NCBI RefSeq assembly: GCF_016894445.1
Contig: NZ_CP056775.1
Span: forward strand, 5,513,001-5,577,000
Direction: 5' to 3'
DNA from: Dyadobacter sandarakinus
Lineage (GTDB): Bacteria; Bacteroidota; Bacteroidia; Cytophagales; Spirosomataceae
DNA length: 64,000 nucleotides
The notes below the pieces were generated by a model. That model saw only the letters and a program-made list of their open reading frames with translations. It was not told where the DNA came from and ran no database searches. Positions within the stretch are counted from its first letter, which is position 1. Each line of letters starts with the position of its first letter. Positions 59,476 to 64,000 of this stretch are shown here, piece by piece. A program made the translations under genes and the position numbers.

Positions 59476-62400
59476 ATGAAACAAAAACTTTATACAATAC
59501 TGACGCTCTGCCTGCTGACTATGCAGGTTTGGGCACAAACAGAAGAGTCGCTGACCAACCGGATCAGACTCGTACTGAACAGATTTCCTGCTGAAAATGA
59601 GGCGGATCTGAAAAAAAGTATGGCCGCACTGGAAGCGCTTGGTACGCCCGGACTGGTTCAGATCGCCACCATGATGACACCCTGGGGGAAAGGTGATAAT
59701 TCTAAAATCCAGTATGCACTGGGCGGGTTCACCTACTATGCATCCCAGGCAGGCAAGGAAAATCAGCGTAAAATGGCTGCCGACGCGTATGGGCAGGCAT
59801 TATCAAAGGTGAATGATCCCGATAGCAGGAATTTCCTGATCTACCAGCTGCAAACCGTTGGTAAAGATGAGTCGGTAGCTGCATTGCAGACATACCTGAA
59901 AGACGAACGACTGTCGGGTCCTGCTGCTCGTGCGCTGGCCCGGATTGGGTCGCCTGCTGCGGGTACAGCTTTGTTGCAGGCACTCGGCGGAGCCTCCGGC
60001 GCAACCCAGATCGCCCTCACAGAAGCCCTGGGCGGTGCCAGGTATAAAGAGGCAGCGCCGGTGATTGAGAAATCAGCAGCAAGTACAGATCTGCTGCTTC
60101 GTAAAGTAAGCCTGTTTGCATTGTCGGAAATCGGATCGCTCTCCTCCGCAGCAATCCTGGACGAAGCCGCCAGGAAGGTAAGTTATGGCTACGATGAGGC
60201 AGACGCTACGGCTGTATACCTTAAGTACCTGGCCAGACTTGCAGAAAACGGACAGGCTGCCGAAGCTGAGAAAGCAGCATTGGCTTTGCTGAAAAATACA
60301 CCTGATGCTAAGCAAGGCCCGACACGCTCGTCGGCCCTAAAAGTTTATGCGGACATCAAAAAACGTGAGAGCGTGCCCGTACTGGTGCAGGCAATGTCGA
60401 GCAATGATGCGCAGTACCGTGCTGCGGCATTGAAGCTTGCGCAAAACTACCTCATGGCCGATGGTACTACCCCCTGGCTCAATACCATGAAAAAGGCAAG
60501 TCCCGAGGTACAGAGTGAAATAATTACCATGCTTGGGCGGGCCGCATCCAACGATGCATTGCCTGCTGTTCTCAAAGCACTCAAATCAAAAGATACCAGA
60601 ATCAAAACTGCAGCCATTTGGGCGGCCGGTAAAATCGGGGGAGAAAAGAGCACTTCCAGCCTCATTCCCCTGCTCAAAACCGCCACGCCCGAAGAGGTAG
60701 CTGCTGTGAAAGGAACATTGCTGACCATCAAGGGTGCCGAGATGGTAGACCAGCTAACGGCTGCATTGCCGTCGTTGCCTGCACCGGCACAAGCTGCTGC
60801 GGTGGAAATCCTTGCCGCCCGGGGAGCTGCATCCAAGCTGAGCGTGGTGTCCGGCTTGCTGCAAAGTGCTAGCCCGGAAGTGAAAAAGTCGGCTTATACT
60901 GCACTCAGATCGCTGGTGGGAGCACAGGACCTTCCCCAATTGTACATGCTGCTTGGCACAGCTTCGGCTCCCGGGGAGGTAACTGCTGTGCAGCAGGCAA
61001 TCGGGGAAGCGGTAAAGGGAACAGGCGACACAAGGGCACAATCGGAAGCTATCATTACCCAGATCAAAAGTGCTCCTGCGGACAAGCAGGGACGCTACCT
61101 GCCGGTACTTGCGGGCATTGGCGGCAGCCAGGCATTGGCCGCAGTGGCCGGCGCCTATAAAGGCAATGATGCCCAGATGAAGAAAGAGGCCATCATGGCG
61201 CTGTCTGCGTGGAACGACGCGGCGGCTGCTCCCGAACTGATGAACGTCGCAAAGCAAACCGGCGATGCCGCCGAGCTTGACGCTGCGTTAACCGGCTACC
61301 TGGCTGCGGCCGGCAAGTCGGCCAGGACGCCTGTCGTGAAAGTGATCATGCTGAGGGATGCAATGAAGCTGGCTAAAACAGATGCTCAAAAGGAAGCGAT
61401 ATTGAAAGAACTGGCCCGCTACCGGACCTTTAATGCCCTTTTGTTTGCGGGTAAATACCTGGATCAGCCTGCACTGAAGAAAACTGCCGCGCAGACCATT
61501 CTCAGCATTGCATTGGCCAACAAGGATTTTTATGGTACCGAAGTACGTGACCTGATCAGCAAAAGCAGTGCTGCATTACAGGGTGAAGGCAGCGGCTACC
61601 AGCAGGAAGCTGTCCGCAAGCACCTGGCCGAAATGCCGGCAGGGGAAGGTTTTGTCAATCTCTTCAATGGAAAAGACCTTTCCGGCTGGAAGGGGCTGGT
61701 AGAAAATCCAATCGCGCGCAGCAAAATGAGTGCGGATACGCTCGCAGCGCGGCAGAAGAAAGCCGACGAGCTGGCACAGAAAGGCTGGCTGGCCAAAGAT
61801 GGTGAGCTCGTATTTTCAGGACATGGTGACAACCTTTGTACTGTAAAGCAATATGGCGACTTTGAAATGTACGTCGACTGGAAAATCCAGAAGGATGGGG
61901 ACGCGGGCATTTACCTTCGCGGTACTCCCCAGGTACAAATCTGGGATACTTCGCGGGTGGATGTGGGAGCGCAGGTAGGGTCCGGCGGTTTATATAACAA
62001 CCAGACAAACCCGAGCAAACCGAGCAAGCTGGCTGATAATGCGATAGGCGACTGGAATACTTTCCATATCACCATGATCGGGGACCGGGTGTCGGTGGAC
62101 CTGAATGGAGAGAATGTTGTAGATAATGTGGTGCTGGAAAATTACTGGGACCGCAAGCTGCCCATTTTTGCAATGGAACAACTCGAACTGCAGGCGCACG
62201 GCAACGTGATCAACTACCGCGATATCTATGTTCGTGAAATTGAGCGACCCAATCTTTTCACATTGTCTGATACCGAGAAAAAGGAGGGTTATAAAGTCCT
62301 TTTCGATGGTACCAACATGTTTGAATGGGTTGGTAACAAAACCGATTACTTTATTGACAATGGTGTACTCACCGTCGATCCTAAAAAAGGCGGCAAGGGC

Positions 62401-62916
62401 AACCTGTACACTAAAGACGAGTACAGTGACTTCGAGTACCGCTTCGAATTCCAGCTCACGCCCGGTGCAAACAATGGATTGGGCATCCGCACGCCCATGG
62501 AGGGTGACGCGGCTTACGTAGGCGGCGCAGAGATCCAGATTCTGGACAATGATGCGGACATTTACAAGGATTTGCAGCCTTACCAGTATCACGGTTCGGC
62601 TTACGGCATCATCCCGGCCAAAAGGGGGTTCTTAAAGCCCATGGGCGAGTGGAACTATGAGGAAGTACGCGTGCAGGGTTCCAAAATCAGGGTTACGCTC
62701 AATGGTACCGTGATCCTCGACGGCGACCTGGCCGAAGCCAGCAAAAATGGCACGGCAGATCATAAAGAGCATCCGGGCCTTAGCCGTACCAGCGGGTACC
62801 TGGGTTTTCTGGGACACGGCTCACCATTGAAATTCAGGAACATACGAATACTGGATCTTTCCAAAGTTCCGGTAACCGCTACGGCTTCGAAAGCAAAATC
62901 GAAAAAGAAGAAATAA
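59476..62916 (+). CDS. HEAT-repeat protein with two DUF1080 (3-keto-disaccharide hydrolase) domains
   Basis: 1146 residues, signal peptide ending QVWAQ. Residues about 25-700 are alpha-helical HEAT repeats (PAARALARIGSPAAGTALLQ, IWAAGKIGGEKSTSSLIPLL and many more). Two DUF1080 jelly-roll domains follow: about 725-925 (GFVNLFNGKDLSGWKGL, ENVVDNVVLENY) and 937-1130 (YKVLFDGTNMFEWVGN, GLGIRTPMEGDAAYVGGAEI, NGTVILDGDL). The end is a basic tail SKAKSKKKK. DUF1080 enzymes act on 3-keto sugars by current family naming. The HEAT part may be a scaffold. A perfect terminator follows. Confidence 0.88.
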   Translation: MKQKLYTILTLCLLTMQVWAQTEESLTNRIRLVLNRFPAENEADLKKSMAALEALGTPGLVQIATMMTPWGKGDNSKIQYALGGFTYYASQAGKENQRKMAADAYGQALSKVNDPDSRNFLIYQLQTVGKDESVAALQTYLKDERLSGPAARALARIGSPAAGTALLQALGGASGATQIALTEALGGARYKEAAPVIEKSAASTDLLLRKVSLFALSEIGSLSSAAILDEAARKVSYGYDEADATAVYLKYLARLAENGQAAEAEKAALALLKNTPDAKQGPTRSSALKVYADIKKRESVPVLVQAMSSNDAQYRAAALKLAQNYLMADGTTPWLNTMKKASPEVQSEIITMLGRAASNDALPAVLKALKSKDTRIKTAAIWAAGKIGGEKSTSSLIPLLKTATPEEVAAVKGTLLTIKGAEMVDQLTAALPSLPAPAQAAAVEILAARGAASKLSVVSGLLQSASPEVKKSAYTALRSLVGAQDLPQLYMLLGTASAPGEVTAVQQAIGEAVKGTGDTRAQSEAIITQIKSAPADKQGRYLPVLAGIGGSQALAAVAGAYKGNDAQMKKEAIMALSAWNDAAAAPELMNVAKQTGDAAELDAALTGYLAAAGKSARTPVVKVIMLRDAMKLAKTDAQKEAILKELARYRTFNALLFAGKYLDQPALKKTAAQTILSIALANKDFYGTEVRDLISKSSAALQGEGSGYQQEAVRKHLAEMPAGEGFVNLFNGKDLSGWKGLVENPIARSKMSADTLAARQKKADELAQKGWLAKDGELVFSGHGDNLCTVKQYGDFEMYVDWKIQKDGDAGIYLRGTPQVQIWDTSRVDVGAQVGSGGLYNNQTNPSKPSKLADNAIGDWNTFHITMIGDRVSVDLNGENVVDNVVLENYWDRKLPIFAMEQLELQAHGNVINYRDIYVREIERPNLFTLSDTEKKEGYKVLFDGTNMFEWVGNKTDYFIDNGVLTVDPKKGGKGNLYTKDEYSDFEYRFEFQLTPGANNGLGIRTPMEGDAAYVGGAEIQILDNDADIYKDLQPYQYHGSAYGIIPAKRGFLKPMGEWNYEEVRVQGSKIRVTLNGTVILDGDLAEASKNGTADHKEHPGLSRTSGYLGFLGHGSPLKFRNIRILDLSKVPVTATASKAKSKKKK

Positions 62917-62930
62917 TCAGGAGCATCAGC

Positions 62931-62969
62931 AAAAAGCGTCCCGGTCAGCTGACCGGGACGCTTTTTTTT
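62931..62969. terminator. Perfect palindromic terminator
   Basis: 36-base perfect palindrome centred on CAGCTG (AAAAAGCGTCCCGGTCAG and its complement, 62931-62966) followed by more T. Serves both the DUF1080 gene and the convergent C40 gene. Confidence 0.9.
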
Positions 62970-62982
62970 ATTTTATATAAAA

Positions 62983-63600
62983 TTAAAAAGGGCGCATGGC
63001 CTTAACAAACCGGCCTTTGAAATAACTGGAAAAAAGGTTGTCCTCCCGCACCCCTTTGGAGGTGGAAGCATGGATAAACATGATTTCCTGCCTGCTGACC
63101 ACGTCTGTGACAATGCCTGCATGGTTAACATACCCTTCCTTACCCGCCTCCGGTACAAAGAAAACCCAGTCGCCGGCCCGGAGATCCTCAATGCGATTGA
63201 TTTCCTGTCCGTATTCCGATTGCTGCCATGAGATGCGGGGTACTTTGACGCCGATCTCGGAGTAAACGGAACAGATCAGGCCTGAGCAGTCGATCCCGTC
63301 CTTGTCGTTTCCGCCGGAGCGGTACGGCGTGCCGGCGTACGTGCGCGCAACTTCCACCACTTTCGGAATATTTCTGGCCGGGGTGGTACCAGGACGTGTA
63401 TACGCAGGCCGGGAGGCAACAGCCGGTTTCCGGGCAGGTGGCCTGGCAGGCGGGCGGCGGGTGGTCGTACTCGGACGCCTGCGGGCGGTTGTTGGCCGGC
63501 TGTCAGGTGTTTTGCGGAGTGTGTCACAGGAGATCATGAGCAGGGAGCAGGTGAGAAGGAATAAAACGGCAAAATGGCGGGGTAAAATCTGCTTCTTCAT
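62983..63600 (-). CDS. C40 (NlpC/P60) cell-wall peptidase lipoprotein
   Basis: 205 residues from ATG 63600 (a GTG at 63606 adds two). Lipobox LLMISC. An extended low-complexity linker rich in Arg, Pro and Thr (residues about 30-75, for example RRRPSTTTRRPPARPPARK) leads to the NlpC/P60 domain: GTPYRSGGNDKDGIDCSGLI with catalytic Cys, DLRAGDWVFF and VNHAGIVTD with catalytic His. Such enzymes cut D-Glu to diamino-acid bonds in peptidoglycan peptides. The basic Pro-rich linker may span or bind the wall. Confidence 0.9.
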   Translation of the reverse strand: MKKQILPRHFAVLFLLTCSLLMISCDTLRKTPDSRPTTARRRPSTTTRRPPARPPARKPAVASRPAYTRPGTTPARNIPKVVEVARTYAGTPYRSGGNDKDGIDCSGLICSVYSEIGVKVPRISWQQSEYGQEINRIEDLRAGDWVFFVPEAGKEGYVNHAGIVTDVVSRQEIMFIHASTSKGVREDNLFSSYFKGRFVKAMRPF

Positions 63601-63798
63601 GCGCACAAACTATGATACTGGAAAAATCCTGTTCAACTTATCTCCTGACAAATAACGCGCATTCCAATAAAAATAGTAAAAACCGGCAGCTGAATTATGC
63701 GTCTCACTGGCATTGTCAGTAGCTTTGTGCTGGCTGTCATGGGGTTGGTAAACATCAGAATGCCGGCCTCAGCATTTCTCCATTACACGTTTTTACAG

Positions 63799-64000
63799 AT
63801 GAAAATTATTTGTGTAGGCCGCAATTACGCGGATCATATCGCCGAGCTGAACAATGCAAAACCTGATGCGCCGGTCATTTTCATGAAGCCTGATACCGCG
63901 CTGCTGCCTCTGGGCGATGCATTTTACTATCCCGACTTTTCTAAGGATGTGCACCACGAAGTAGAGCTTGTCGTCAGGATCAATAAGGTAGGGAAGAACA
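63799..64000 (+). CDS. Fumarylacetoacetate hydrolase family protein, 3'-truncated by window edge
   Basis: Open frame from ATG 63799 to the window end, 67 residues visible. MKIICVGRNYADHIAELNN, then PVIFMKPDTALL and the metal-binding HHEVELVVRI are the N-terminal signature of the FAH/acylpyruvase superfamily (HxxE metal motif). Small one-domain members hydrolyse acylpyruvates or decarboxylate oxaloacetate. Exact substrate unknown. Downstream part not in the window. Confidence 0.85.
   Translation, partial: MKIICVGRNYADHIAELNNAKPDAPVIFMKPDTALLPLGDAFYYPDFSKDVHHEVELVVRINKVGKN

Noticed and set aside
1..64000. tRNA, rRNA, riboswitch or integrase genes
   Set aside because: Intergenic regions were scanned by eye and nothing with tRNA cloverleaf consensus, rRNA conserved blocks or known riboswitch cores was found; no integrase or transposase protein was seen.

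Overview
The window looks like chromosomal DNA of a member of Bacteroidota, order Cytophagales, probably a Dyadobacter-like member of Spirosomaceae. This rests on the overall style of the proteins: a type IX secretion protein (PorQ), a SusC/SusD relic, VCBS/ASPIC proteins, the PUR-like DUF3276 protein, TAT-signal Gfo/Idh/MocA oxidoreductases, promoters of the TTTG-N19-TAnnTTTG type, and the dispersed repeat containing CGCTCAGGGTGAC. The taxonomic call is inference; no database was searched. No rRNA, tRNA or CRISPR array was recognised.

Layout. 1-8.3 kb: 3' part of nadB, then a secreted-oxidation locus of two vanadium-haloperoxidase-like lipoproteins around a large VCBS/ASPIC lipoprotein, with a collapsed susC-susD relic in front. 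8.3-17.4 kb: patatin and metallo-hydrolase pair, a D-amino-acid-oxidase-like flavoprotein whose motif order is circularly permuted, an esterase, threonine aldolase, DUF1398, DUF421, an SMP-30 family protein and several unknowns. 17.6-21.8 kb: a compact accessory island with two copies of a two-gene unit (DUF6934-like protein plus a 59-63 residue partner), a class D beta-lactamase, a PIN toxin-antitoxin pair, a SymE-like toxin and three tandem XRE regulators. 21.8-26.6 kb: GH18 lipoprotein, two tandem Gfo/Idh/MocA paralogues, a HigB/HigA pair and a small secreted protein. 26.9-33.8 kb: a minus-strand sugar catabolic cluster (MFS, SDR, Gfo/Idh/MocA, TIM-barrel isomerase, GH88-like hydrolase, AraC regulator) interrupted by dispersed repeats. 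34-57.9 kb: mainly housekeeping: ABC exporter, PBP1A, MsrB, ATP-grasp enzyme, PheS, LytTR regulator, RadA, DUF58, RlpA, DUF3276, YchF, ClpB, DJ-1/PfpI, ModF-like ATPase, PorQ. 58.1-64 kb: TAT-exported Gfo/Idh/MocA enzyme followed by a HEAT plus double DUF1080 protein, an NlpC/P60 lipoprotein, and the 5' end of a fumarylacetoacetate hydrolase family gene.

The observations most worth following are the duplicated DUF6934/small-ORF unit, the permuted flavoprotein at 10140-11288, the SusC/SusD relic at 3021-3544, the cluster of ACGT-core sites directly upstream of the LytTR gene promoter, and the repeated AACGAAAACT sites between symE and the XRE trio. Function for the DUF6934 unit is not established; toxin-antitoxin or defence roles are inference from context only.
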